From: Episyrphus balteatus
Lineage: Eukaryota; Arthropoda; Insecta; Diptera; Syrphidae
Assembly: GCF_945859705.1 (NCBI RefSeq)
Contig: NC_079134.1
Location: forward strand, 164,087,718-164,151,717
Direction of reading: 5' to 3'
DNA length: 64,000 bases
Shown: piece by piece, positions 46,701-59,335 of the stretch
Numbering within the stretch: position 1 is the stretch's first letter
Layout of the letters: each line of letters opens with the position of its first letter
Notes under the pieces: generated by a model
The model's database searches: none
The model's input: the letters and a program-made list of their open reading frames with translations, nothing else
What the model was told of the DNA's origin: nothing
Program-made: the position numbers and the translations under genes

Positions 46701-49482
46701 TTAGTGCGGCTGGAACAGAATATTTCGATACGAGAATTTCCAAGGATGGGTATATTAAAAGTGTATATTTGAAAAGTGGGGTTGAGGGTGGAATGTTAGT
46801 TATGACATTCGGATGGGAGTGCTTTGCATTTTAGTGGCAAATGGAATTTAAATTCCATAAGAAAATGTCAAAAATTTTGTGAATTTTAACAACTTTAGTG
46901 AAGATAGCCGAAAAAAATTAACGAAGAAGGAAAGATTTTCGGTGTATAAAAGCTGTCACAGGAAAATCAAAATTTAATAATAATTTTGTTGCTTTGGAGT
47001 TGCCACAGCGAATGAGGTTTGCTGAGTAATTTAATTGAACTGAGTGAGATTAGGTTGAAAATTATTTAAACTGCAAAGTTGATAATTTAATTTATTGCAA
47101 TTTCTTGAGTCCTCATAATTTTTTTCTGATTTCATCACAAATTAAATGCACTTCCCTGAGACGACCAATTTAATGATAATTTATGTTAAAAAAAATCAAA
47201 AGCCTTAACTCCATATAAAGGCCAACAATTTGTTTCAACCTCCATTATACATTGTGTCTTGATCTTCTTCTACCACAAACCATTCAATATTGAGATTGAT
47301 GGGTCACTATGCCAATGCGTTTTCTGCCACAATAACATAGACAACACTCAAATCCATCATCATATCAAAAAACACGAACATAAACTTGAACACAATGCCG
47401 GCATTTGGGACACACATCCTCCATAAGTCTTTACTTTACCCATGAATTTGTGCAAGAAAACACACAGAAAAAAAAGGTAAAAAATGAAGAAGATGAAGAA
47501 AAAAAAAACTGAAGACCTCCCCTTTTGCACTTCTTATATGGAAGTTTGGATGTGGCCTCCACATCACCATTGCAAGAAACGCTTTCCATTTCTTTGACAA
47601 AAGTCTTTGGGTTAAAAAGATAAAACGTTGTGGAGCACTCATGGCTCAGTTGGAAAGACAATCTCACTGAAGACAGAACGAAGACGTCTCTGGGATGGTG
47701 CGCAATACCGATCCTCATGAGGTTTGGCTCACAATTTGTAAGGTCTTCGTCTTGTATCGATCGTGTGCATCTTCTTTTGGATCGTGTAGCTTTGATTCGT
47801 AATTACTACTCAAGACATCACTATACTTCGTGTGCCGCATGTTGCTGCTGAGGCATGTTGCAAATTTGTTTTTGTTTTTTCCATATCCACACGCGATCTG
47901 GCGCTTGTTTTGTTTGATGTGACGCTGCTGCATGAGAACAAGAAGTTCGCGTGAACTTTCACGCGCCTTACATCGCATGACATCGCACAAGAACAACAAA
48001 AAAAAACGAAAATTTGAACTGGAAGCAATCTGGGTAATTTGTCGTTAAATTATGTAATACATTTTGATTAATTATTATGTTGTATTGATTAACAAGGTAT
48101 TTTTTTTTCGAAGAATTCACGGCGCATGCGCCACCGCCATGAAACAGCATTATAAAAGCCACGAGCATATTGGATATGGGCACGAAAGAGAGATTATCGA
48201 ACTTTATATACATACTTTAAAGTTGTAAACTTGTAACATGATTAATGAATGATTATGGTAACGTGAGTGATTTATTTGTAATTTTAGATACGAATCTTTT
48301 ATTTTTATTAAGTTTTTCTTTTTATTTTGTGTAATTTTTTTAAGTGATGCTGTTATTACGTTTGGGCTTTGAGACGAGAATTGTGTTAAGCGTGAGACTT
48401 CAATTTCCAAAGGATGAGTAATGTCTTTATATATCCAATTATAAAGTGTGAATTACTTCTCAATTTGAAAGGAAGACGCTTGAGCATTAAAAGATTTCAG
48501 AAATAATAGCTGATGTAGTTTTTGAGGTTAAAATATTTATTTCATAAGAAATTACACAAATATTAGCCTAACTTGTGTAGAACTTTTCAATTGTACATTT
48601 CAAGGACTGATATTGTATTACCTATTGAAAAATAATTTCAGTTTTTATTATTTATTGTGTTTCATGTATCTTAACTATTGTACATTATAAGTAATTTGAG
48701 TATTGCTTGTCTTTGTTTTTATTTAAACCGTTTTTGATTCATTAAGAAATTAATTTGATTTAATTTATATAACATGTTATGTAACAAAATTTTTCATCAA
48801 AAGTGGGCCTTCAATTTTTTTTTTTTTAACTATTTAATTTTTGAATGAGGCTTTAATTTTTTCAACGAAACTATAAAAAAATAACTTATATAACTTATTG
48901 GATAGCATTTTATCTTTTGGCAAAGTCATGATTTTTGATGATTCCAAATGAAAGAGATATTGATTAAAAAGGTCCCCGTTTCAGAAGCTACACGAAATTG
49001 CCAGTACCTAATTTTTTGAGTAGGTATTTCTCTTTCAATTAAAAAATTTTTAAGGCAAAATTTAATTTTGAAGTAAAATTTTAATGTTCATCATGTAGAG
49101 CAGATGCTTTTGTAGTACTGAAAATTAACAAATAAAAAATATTACGAAATAGAGTATCAGTTGTTACGCGGCAAGAAGGAAATTTTGTAAGGGGCTGATC
49201 ACAAAAATATTTTTAGTTTTGCGTATTTTATGAAATGCTTTTACATTAATTTGCAAAACTAATGCTCCAAAAAGGATTAATTGTATTTAACCTACCTATT
49301 TTTTATTTATTCAAAATGAAATTTTTTAATTTTTATACAACTTTGTGCAATGTACATATTAACATTTGTTATACAAAAGTATTCAAATTTACAGGTTTAC
49401 ACATAAAGAGTAAATTGATAAATCTAGCAATGTTATAAAAAGAAAATTATTTTCATATTTTTTTTACCTACCACGAATCATG
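43772..49482. other. Long intergenic stretch
   Basis: Mostly AT-rich. A GCGGCATCCTTTGGACAAAA-type motif near 44850 recurs near 42190 and, inverted, near 45095-45125, so a small repeat family is present. 45675-45712 carries the CTGTGGTGTATGNGTAACAT motif. 47250-48200 is less AT-rich, with several overlapping ORFs on both strands that show no domain. No gene supported. Confidence 0.45.
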
Positions 49483-50125
49483 CAAGGGGTCTGGTCACCC
49501 TGGTATTGTTTTGTTCATTTTTTATGGCTTAACTGTAACGGACATTATAAGATCTTTTGCGTATCAAAACACTCAAAATTGGCAAAGTAATAGGCATTTT
49601 TCGTGAGGAATAATGGGCCACTGCCCGACTCCAGTTCGTTTGCGATTATCTCGAAACTACATTTTTTTTTTTCCTGGTACCATCGAGATTTCGGAAACTA
49701 TACCTCCGATTGGTTTTAAATTTTTACTGTACAATATCTGTAATGTAGCGTAGGATTTTTTTGATAACTTAATTAGTTTTTTTTTATTAATGTTTTTTGG
49801 TGGAAAAATATTGGTAAAAGTGAAAAAACTAATTTTTCGGTTCACAATAATTTTTCTAATGGGCCAAATAAAAAACGGTTACACATTGCTTAAGAATAGC
49901 TTAATTTTTTTTTTTTTTGCGTTATTCAGATGTCACATAACCGAGTACCAGGTTGGACAAGGATGAGCGTATCGTGTGGCGCCATTTTTTAATATTTCCA
50001 AATAAAATTTGGCTATGTTATTCTTGAAACATTTTATGATATTGAATAAAAATATTCTTTCCGGCCCATAGTTTCGGATTTATTAATTATAAACAAAAAA
50101 GTGAATTTTTCGGCCAGACCCCTTG
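49483..50125. mobile_element. Possible inverted-repeat element, CAAGGGGTCTGG termini
   Basis: CAAGGGGTCTGGTC at the left is matched by GGCCAGACCCCTTG at the right. The similarity ends after about 14 bp and no duplication is seen outside, so this may be a decayed element or a chance pair. Confidence 0.4.
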
Positions 50126-50371
50126 TGACGCTTGCATTTATATATTTCAAAATGCGTATACATACAAGCATTGAATAATTACAAATAGAAGTGGACACCC
50201 AGGGAAACTTCCGCTGTAAAAATGTCGTCGCTAGTATCGTGCGTTGAATTAAAAAAGCAAATCCAACAATCCAAAAGCAAAGCCAACAATCCAAAAGCAA
50301 ATCCAGCAACCCAAAATCAAATCCTAAACAGCTTATACATATAGATAAAAGTTTTCCTATATCAAAAAGTG

Positions 50372-50440
50372 GAGATAGCCTAGAGGATAAGGTGAATGTC
50401 TGTTAAGTTTACCTACCTGGGTTCGAATCTGACGGTAAAT
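50372..50440 (+). ncRNA. tRNA-like sequence in left arm of inverted-repeat element
   Basis: A-box-like GATAGCCTAGAGGATAAGG, an anticodon-arm-like GTCTGTTAAG and B-box GGGTTCGAATCTG are in tRNA order and spacing. The first half is repeated, inverted, at about 50752-50795. No T run follows on this strand. Confidence 0.5.
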
Positions 50441-50468
50441 TGAGAAAAAAAAAAAAGTTTCAAATTTT

Positions 50469-50530
50469 ACCGGTATTCGAACCTAGGCCAGTAGGAGTAA
50501 AAGGCATCGGCCTTGTTCTCTAGACTAATA
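50469..50530 (-). ncRNA. Second tRNA-like sequence, opposite strand
   Basis: On the - strand: A-box-like TAGTCTAGAGAACAAGG, then B-box AGGTTCGAATACCGG, followed by a T12 run (50456-50445). Confidence 0.5.
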
Positions 50531-50996
50531 CGACTTTTCAAAATACGAAAACTTATTTCAATATAAGCTCTTTGAAATGTATAATAATAATTATTAATTT
50601 TTTTATGAAGGTTTAAAAAAATTATTAGTTGAGACTCAACTCGAAAATACATGATAATTGAGGCGCAAACCTGTAGTTCATCTATCTTCCGGTACTCTTA
50701 TAGTCGCATGAGTAATCTGCGGTGTCACTTCTATTTGTAATTATTCAATGCTTAACAGGCATGCACCTTATCCTCTAGGCTATCTCCACTTTTTGAAATA
50801 GGAAAACTTTTATCCATATGTATAAGCTATTTAGGATTTGATTTTGGGTTGCTGGATTTGCTTTTGGATTGTTGGCTTTGCTTTTGGATTGTTGGATTTG
50901 CTTTTTTAATTCAACGCACGATACTAGCGACTACAATTTTACAGCGGAAGTTTCCCTGGGTGTCCACTTCTATTTGTAATTATTCAATGATACAAG

Positions 50997-53900
50997 ACTT
51001 ATTATCATAAAAATAATAATTTTAAAATTTAGTTTAAAAAAAAATAAAAACAGAAGGAAAAATAATTTACTTTATATACATTATAAATACTACTAGCTGA
51101 CCCGGCGGACTTCGTTCCGCCATTTCTTGTATTTATTTCTAATGTTCGACTCTATAATTAGTTAATTTTTAAATGATAAAAAGGATCAAAAAAAACCTAT
51201 ATTTCCTATAAGTTTGAGATTGTTTGCAGACTTTTAAAAATTCCAAGAAAATAAGACTACTCAAAAATGTCATTAAAAAAGAGTTGTTTTTCAAAAATTT
51301 GTATTTCAATATACAGGGCCTATGAAAAAAATCCGTATTAGACCCCTAATTTTTTTTTGATATCTTTCTAATGGTGTAACTCAAATTTCTGTGCAAAATT
51401 TTGCGTACCTGTAATTAGTCTTTTAGTGAAGGTCTATAACTGCAAAAAAAACTTCATAACTTGGTTTTGAAATTTTTTGAATTTTTTCAATACTTTTTTT
51501 AACTAAACAATAAATTTGTTTATCATTTAAAAAAAATTCAACTCTTACCGTTTAGAAAATAGCCTCTTTTTTCAATGTCGTTTTACCCATATTTACCCTA
51601 TAAAATCTCAAATTTTTTTTTTGCCTTAAAAATTTATCTTTTAGTATTGAAGGGTATGTTAAGAATTCGTAAAAAAATAAAAAATCGAACTCTAGGTTAC
51701 AATCAGACATAATATATAGGATGATAAAAAATGCTAACTATGTTTGTCTTTATTTATCTCGAGCTACGCACTTAATCGCTGCACTGGCACGATTTCTTGA
51801 AATTTAATAGTCAACAACTTGAGGTAATTCTTAAGAGAGGAAATTGAACATTTTTAGGACCAAAACTAACGGTACCTGTCATATACCTAAACCAAATAAG
51901 AAGAGTTTATTTTTTTTTTTTTTTCTAAAATAGCTCTAACGATTTTAATTCAAATTTTGCATACAAGTTGGTATTTTTGCAACCGGTATTATTGGAAATT
52001 GGAATAAAAGTACATTTCCCGCACATTTTGTATGGGAAGTGACCCTCGGTGAAGTTGTCTAAAATTTTAGTATGTTGTTCTCCCTGATCAAAAGTCGATA
52101 TGTTCAGAAAAATGGACAGTTTTTAAGATAACGGGTTTTTTCCGATGACTATCTCAAACCTTTTATAAGGGATAGTAACTCCCTATATTGTGTTTTGCGC
52201 TATTTTTTAGTGGAATCCAAAGGTTTTAAGGGTTTTTTTGCTCATTCGATAGAGCATTGGCTGAATATTATTATTACCATGGTTTTTCGCACTCGTCAAA
52301 TTCACCTTTCGGCCGCCATCTTGGATTTTGGTTTTTATCAAATATCTCGATTTCTATTTATCCTACATAAAAGTTGTGTATACAAAAACTGTAGAAAATT
52401 AAATTTTGCGTCTTTTATTTTAAGAAAACTTTTTCAATATTCTGAATATTAAACAAGTTACAAGCCAAAAACGTCAAAAAAAAACCGAAAAAATGACAAA
52501 GTTTTGAGTACTTTTTGTCAAAATTATGAAAAAAGCTTCCGAGAAAAGATTGTTCACTTTAAAATTCTCTACTTTTTTTGTTAAATTTCTACGTTTTTTT
52601 GTATAGGTACACAACTTTTATGCAAGATAAATAGAAATCGACATATTTGATAAAAACTAAAATCCAAGATGGTGACTGAAAGGTGAATTTCACGAGTGCG
52701 AAAAATCAGGGTAATGATATTCAGCGAATGCTCTATCGATTGAGCAAGAAAAATGTGGGGGTGGTACAAACTGCTGGGTCAAATTATAAATTCACTGGGC
52801 TACAAGGAACAATCTCTGAAGTATAATCTTCAAAATCATCTTCAAAGTCCTCTTAACAATTTTAATTGATCAATTTATTGCAATTGCATTTTTTAGAACA
52901 AACGCCAACAAAAAGACATTATTCAATTGAACTTGATTATGAGTCAACAATTAAAAATACATCCGGATGCTTTATCTATTAAAAGATTTCTATTCAAACA
53001 AAAAAAAAAAAAAATAAAAATAAATGCAATAAGACATACACCCTCGATTATATAATTTTCAGTGAAAGAAGCTTCCATGAGAAAAATTTGTCAGTACAAA
53101 TAGTCTTTAAATTCTAAAACATAAACCTGGGTATGGTGCAAAGAAAGGCCATCTTGTGGGTAGTTAATGTACACAAGTGCTAAGAACAAAATTTAAATGA
53201 TTAAAATATGGTAATCATGCGTTGACAAATTTAATTGCTATAATAATTTTCTGTCCCCTTTTGCAAGGTCTGAAAAAAATTCTATTTTAAACTTCTTTTT
53301 AATAGACTTACAAGTCATTTCTAAAAAGACCTAATTTTTCACAAGTGCTGTTAATTGCATCACCATTTCATGATTTCATTCCCATAGTAAGAAAAAAAGA
53401 TGGGTAAATGTTTTTTTCAAGAGAAAATCGTGATGCTTGTGCACCACCGCAAAGTTCGGTAAGTAAAACAAAATAATTTAATAAGTTTCCATTAAAAGAC
53501 TCACTCACATTTTATTAATTTCAACATCAAAACCTATCTTCAAACTATTAATTACGAGCTACTTGAAACACGTTTAAAATTATTGTTTAAAGCCATGTAT
53601 AGATTGAATGTGCATATTAAAGGGGGGCGTTCTCAATTAGCCTCTAATTTGACGAACATTGTTGCTAATATTTCTTAACCAAAAGTGAGGCTTAAACTGT
53701 CTGTAAAAAAAATCAATCAAAATGTTTACGTTGTCAGCGTACAATTTTTGTTGAGCAAATATTAATTAAATATTTTGATTTGATTGAAGTTTAAAATCAA
53801 TTTGCTAATTTGGTTATAAGTCATCAAAATAATCAACAAAAATTGAACTTTTTTGACATTTGCTCGATTTTTATTTAAAAATACCATTTCAATAGTTAGT

Positions 53901-54193
53901 TTTTGAAAAAGCCTAAAAGGTATTCAATAAAGCTTTAAATCCCCCTTTGAAAGAATTTATGTAAAACAAAATTGTCACCATTAACAGACAGCTTTTGCAT
54001 CCATCCCACATAAAAGACAAAGACAAGACCTCGAACATTTTTGTCTTGGTAATTTAAATCAAATTTCGCCTTCCAATAGACCCATCCCAACAAAGCTTTG
54101 AAACCAAGTAGATTATTAGCATTCCTTAGCTTTAAAGATACCAAACCTATTTGTATGGAACCACACCACTGCATTAAAGCATCACCATTCACC
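50997..54193. other. Intergenic DNA
   Basis: Holds the motif TAGCTGACCCGGCGGACTTC (51098-51117), which I associate with dispersed insect repeats but cannot assign, and the inverted repeat at 52240-52745. The 86-codon ORF at 53935-54195 has no domain I recognise. Otherwise AT-rich. Confidence 0.45.
52240..52745. repeat. Diverged inverted repeat, two 145-bp arms
   Basis: GCTCATTCGATAGAGCATTG with the following 125 bp (to 52384) is matched by 52603-52745 on the other strand at roughly 85-90% identity by eye. Each arm contains CCATCTTGGATTTT. ORFs on opposite strands look alike only because the arms are copies. Probably an old fold-back element; ends not defined. Confidence 0.6.
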
Positions 54194-54201
54194 ACACTAA
54201 C

Positions 54202-55566
54202 CAGGGCCGTCTTTAACTATCCGGGGGCCCTTGGGCACACAAGAACTTGGGGCCCTTTTGGAAAGTAAAATAAGAACAATGGTTGGCTAAAATGCAATGG
54301 TTGGTTAAAAAGGGGTGCCAATATATCGTTCCATATAAAGGACCTAGTGTCTTTATTATTGACAGGGGTGCCAATAATACGTGCATTGAGACATCAATCG
54401 TTGCCACTGCCAATAATTACACTTTTTATACTGCCAATAATTATACCCTGTATCCGTTATAAGTTTCAGTTTGAAGAATTGGAAAAAAGAGCTCAAACGG
54501 ATTGATAGGTTTGCTAAAAACTCGGTACAGACGATTTGTACGTGATTTCCAAGAGCCGTTTTTATATTTTATTTTATTGTCTCTTTTTAAACGGATATCT
54601 CCAATATAAAGTTTTCGCGATATTGCAATTTTCTCAAAAACGGATAACGATTTAGCTTTGAAAAAAAAAAAACATGTAGGTAATGCTGCAAATAAGGCCG
54701 CACTTTTCAAATAAGAATATATTTTTTTAGACCGTTACTATCGGTATCTACTTGCCATAGAACCAATTTCTTACTGTAAACGACACAACCGATTTTAATG
54801 AAAATTTTGACATAAAAAGGTTTATACTGATATGATATTAAAATTAAGAACACTTAAAAAAAAATAATTTTTGGATTTAAAAAAAATTATTTTTTTTTTT
54901 TTTTGAAAAACAATTTTTTCTTAAAGTTATTTAATGAATTCGGAATTCAAATTAAAAAATGTTTTGGGGTGCCAACCATTGTACCGTGGCGTTTCCCATT
55001 GAACCAAAACATTGATGTACCGTCGACGAGCCGGCAATAGTTTTTTTAAACGTTTTCCAAACGGAAAAAGTATTGATGTTTTTTTGCTGATGAATTGATT
55101 CTTTTTTCGACTTTTAATACACATATTTTTACACTGATTTTCACACGCACTACAAATTTGACAGTTTTGAAAACTTCAAACTAAGTTATTATTTAAAGAA
55201 AAAGAGAATTCGTTGTTTTTATTAATAAATAATAAATAATCTTATTTTAATAAATAATCTTGTCTTTTTTTTTGGAAAATTGAATTTGGTCGTTTGGATT
55301 TAAAATTTTGTCCGCATACAACGCCACATATGTAATTTGTTTTCATTTTGAAAACATATATTTTCCGTATACCTAGGTGTAAAAAAAACTTTATTTGATT
55401 GTTTGGTTGCCATAATAAAAAACTAAAATTTTTTGGTAGATGGTCTGCCCGACAAAAATATTTTGAGAATAAATGTGTAAGAGAAATTTTCGTTCCTTCG
55501 GGGCCCCCCTGAGAATGGGGGCCCTGGGCACGGGCCCCGTGTGCCCTTATGGTAAAGACGGCATTG
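54202..55566. mobile_element. Non-autonomous hAT element, 1365 bp
   Basis: Terminal inverted repeats CAGGGCCGTCTTTAAC and (inward from the right) CAATGCCGTCTTTACC, followed by GGGCCC-rich subterminal stretches, lie between identical 8-bp duplications ACACTAAC (54194-54201 and 55567-55574). CAG-type ends and an 8-bp duplication are diagnostic of hAT. No transposase-like ORF is visible. The interior repeats GGGTGCCAAT near 54315, 54366 and 54968. Confidence 0.85.
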
Positions 55567-55574
55567 ACACTAAC

Positions 55575-56254
55575 ACACCACACCTAATCGCCCAAAATGT
55601 ATCGACGGATAGTCAATGCATTTACCATCTCAGACGAGTAGAAAAAAAAAATCAGATCGCTAGCGGCTATTGAATGCATAAGGTTACGAGGGTAATAAAA
55701 TTCTGTGATGGAGATGAAACCGAAAACTCCATCGCGCGGATGCTGCCATTTTACACTCTGAAAAGATTCCAAGGAGACATAGACGTCACGTCGTCAGAGT
55801 CATCACTTTATCGTTTTCGTCTTCGTCGTAGTTTTTTATTTTTGCAAAATGTTTTGGCACAGATTCCTCTTTTTCATCGAATTGGCGTGGTCAAGCCAAA
55901 ACACTGTAACCATAAGACCAAACCATAAATGCAGCTGCTTTTTGTCTTTTACTTCTTCTTTTTTTCATCATGAAAGTGAAACTAGGTCCCGATACCGTTC
56001 ACAAAAGTGATTTTTCTATATACGCAGTTATGCAATGGAACGAAGATGTTGCTGAAGCTATTTTTTCATTGTGCAATCCATCCAAATCCACAACCATCAT
56101 ACCACTAAACCGCACCACCGAATCGAGATTGAATCATCTTGGTTCGGTCTTCCTCTTGGTGTTTCCATTCAGTAAGAAGTGGAATCGTTGATGGTGGCGG
56201 CACAATGAATGTCAAACCAGACTCTTGGACTATTGAAGATGTAAAGGTCATACC
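55575..56254. other. Intergenic DNA, less AT-rich
   Basis: Several short ORFs on both strands without a recognised domain; no gene can be supported. Confidence 0.45.
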
Positions 56255-56256
56255 TA

Positions 56257-57263
56257 GGGTAAAGTCGGGTGATATGGCACCACGGGTGATATGGCACCCT
56301 TTCAATATCTCCCACTTAGTGATATCTTTTCAAAGCAAAAAGAGCAAAAAAGAATTCAGTCTGACGTAAGCTTTCAGTGGATGCATTTGGATCCGCAGTA
56401 ACCATTGCCACTAAAATTTAAAAAATGGACAAACAAAAAAGTGAGTTCAATTTGAGCGAAAAGTTTTTTTGTGTAAAATTGTTGTACGTGTGGTTCCAAT
56501 AGTATTTGACGCCGAGGGTTCATTTTAACACAAAAAGAACGGTAACGGTTATATTCTTGTGTTTGCTCATTGCCATAACTAAGCAAACGTGATTATTCGT
56601 GTCATTTGAAAAAAACAGAAGTGTAGTCAAATGGGGGATATGGCACCCAAAAACATCGGGATATATGGCACCGGTGCCATTTCCCCCGCATCTACTTTTG
56701 AACCTATTAATTTTTCAACTGACAATTGTATTTACAAAAAACTTCAGCAAACCAGGCCAAGTGGACTAAAACCCAGATCACTGCAGCTGTTGGAGCTGCT
56801 GAATGTCAAAAAAAGCAGGACTTAAGCATTTTGCGATTCCCTTCACACTTCACTACATTAAAAAGGCTTCTTAAATGACCAGAACCTAAAAGTTTGCCAA
56901 ATAGCTTTCAGATTGGCTGAAAAGTGCGGAAATAAGGCGTAATCATAATGTCACTTTTGGTCTCATGATTCGTGTACGTCTTTCAACAACACATGCAACA
57001 AGTGTCACAAAAAGAAATAGGGTGCCATATCACCCTCGATGAGGTGCCATATCACCCTCCATTTTTTCAGTCATGTTTTTTTTAATGTTTTTTATTTTTG
57101 CAAAAAATAACAAGAAAATATCTTTGAATTACACTTATGTACCTATTTTGTATTTAAGAAATAGTTTTAAAATAAATCCGCTTTTGTTTGAAATAGATAT
57201 CTTCTTTATTTCTCAAGTAATAACGAAAAACGAAAATGGGTGCCATATCCCCCGACTTTACCC
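56257..57263. mobile_element. TA-flanked element with GGGTGATATGGCACC subrepeats (1007 bp)
   Basis: Left end GGGTAAAGTCGGGTGATATG and right end (inward) GGGTAAAGTCGGGGGATATG form the terminal repeats; TA lies outside each (56255-56256 and 57264-57265). GGGTGATATGGCACC is repeated in tandem next to the left end, and further copies occur at 56634-56690 and 57020-57060. No transposase. The design matches 10869-11699. Confidence 0.78.
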
Positions 57264-57265
57264 TA

Positions 57266-57680
57266 CAATCCTGCAACAAGTGAACCGCCCCAAATTCAAT
57301 TGCTTCTCAGAATTTTATATTTAATGGCGCGATGAACCGTTTTTTTTTTTCTTTTGCTCTCTGATGGTGTATATTGGGAAGTTATTGCTATTAATAGTGA
57401 ACAAGTTGCAAACGTCTTTAATCAGGGCCGTAGAAGTCATAATTGGTTGGGGGAGCAATGGGAATTAGTTGCTTTTTTTTCAGTGCTGGCGCAAAAACAC
57501 AATAGGCTTGTTTTTTTTGACAAAGCTATTCGCAGCACTTTTTAAATATTACAAGTACAACTCGGGACACAACAATATAATAATGAATTCACTTGCCAAT
57601 GTTATGTCAATAATTTCCAACCGGTTATAAGACAAAGTTTTTTATTTGATTTTTTCTCGCCTCTGGAAATACATAAAATC
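57266..57680. other. Short intergenic stretch
   Basis: A 63-codon ORF (57354-57545) shows no domain. It does not continue the reverse-transcriptase frame that follows, so it is not the missing endonuclease. Confidence 0.5.
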
Positions 57681-57692
57681 ATATACAGTCAC

Positions 57693-59335
57693 AATTTATT
57701 GCTGATGTGCAACAGGCCGCTGAAGAAAGTACTCCAACATTTTCTAATAGAAGACAAAATGAAATAAAATATCCTTTAGAGATAAGAGAGTTGATAATAG
57801 AGAAAAGAAGAGCTCGAAGAAAATGGCAAAATACTAGATTTCCAGATGATAAAACAACGTTTAACCGTATAAGCAACAATCTTAAAAAACAAATTTATAA
57901 ATTCAAAAATGATTCACTCAGTACATTCCTAAAGAATTTAACGACTGATGCTTCAACCGATTTTTCGCTATGGAAAGCAGCCAAGCGCCTGAAAAGACCG
58001 CAGTTACTAAACTCTCCCTTGAAATCTCAAGATGGGAAATGGATCGGTAACCCAAAAGAAAAAGCTAACCTTTTCGCGGAGCATCTTGCGAATGTTTTTA
58101 AGCCATACCCAACAAACGCGGCTGAAAATAGCTTACAGTTAGTTGATAAGATAGATGAAAGTGAAATACCAATTGTAAAATTAAAAGAAATAAAAAGTAT
58201 GTGTTTACATCAACTATCAAATAAAAAATCACCAGGTTACGATCTAATTACTGCTCAGGTTATGAAAGAAATGCCTTTGAAAGCCTTCATAAAACTCCAA
58301 TATATAATAAATGCATGCCTTAAGCAACGGTATGTCCCACACCATTGGAAAATTGCTGAAGTTATTGTCATACCTAAGCAAGGTAAGCCACCTACAGAAG
58401 TGACGTCTTACAGACCAATATCGCTTATACCAATTATGGCAAAAGTTTTTGAAAAACTGCTTCTGAAGAGACTTAGCAAAATTATAGAAGAAAGAAGGTT
58501 AATCCCAAATCATCAGTTTGGCTTTAGAAATAAACATTCCACGATAGACCAAGTTCATAGAATAACGGATGTAATAGAAAAAGCATTAGAAGAAAAACAA
58601 GTATGTTCAGCTATTTTCTTAGATGTTGCTCAAGCCTTTGACAAGGTTTGGCATGAGGGACTTGAGTACAAACTGCAAAGGGATCTTCCCAGACAGTACT
58701 ATGAAATATTAAAATCGTACATCTCAGACCGATTGTTTAGAGTAAGGTACGATCAAGAATATTCGGAATTGAAGAAAATAGAAGCCGGTGTACCACAAGG
58801 AAGTGTCCTAGGTCCTACCCTGTATTTACTATACACAAGGGATATCCCAGTTGGGAATCACAATACAATGGCTACTTTTGCAGATGATACCGCAATTTTG
58901 GTACCCGACAAATGTGTCTCTAGGGGAGCAGTAAAGCTGCAATATGCCGTCGACACAGTCAGAGATTGGACCGAAAAATGGCGTATCAAACTCAATGAAA
59001 CAAAATATTCACATATAAACTTTACAAATAAAAAGATAAACAATATTCCAATATTCATTAATAATCAAGCTGTACCTTACGCCAATACGGCCAAATACCT
59101 TGGAATGACTTTGGATGCAAAGCTAAAGTGGAAAGAGCACATCAAAAAGAAAAGAGAAGAACTAAACTTGAAATATAGAAAAATGTACTGGTTACTTGGT
59201 AACAACTCTGATTTATCAACCCAAAACAAAATAATGCTGTATAATCAAGTACTAAAGCCTGTTTGGACCTATGGTATCCAATTATGGGGCTGTACAAAGA
59301 AAACACCAAGTGTCTTTTGAAGATTTCCTCCCGTC

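Larger units (their letters stand above)
50169..50989. mobile_element. Long inverted-repeat element with two tRNA-like modules (821 bp)
   Basis: Arms of about 240 bp begin CATTGAATAATTACAAATAG at both ends and differ at few positions. ATACAAG flanks both sides (50162-50168 and 50990-50996). Each arm carries a 20-bp minisatellite (AACAATCCAAAAGCAAATCC type). The left arm runs into a complete tRNA-like unit, the right arm into its first half, and an extra copy of the terminal 30 bp lies internally at about 50722-50751, directly joined to the tRNA-like half. No ORF of interest. Confidence 0.78.

Noticed and set aside
47431..48410. Cluster of overlapping ORFs on both strands
   Set aside because: No recognised domain, no consistent strand and no splice evidence; they are simply in less AT-rich DNA.
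57354..57545. ORF just before the LINE fragment, possible endonuclease part
   Set aside because: It lies outside the target-site duplication and has no endonuclease motifs.
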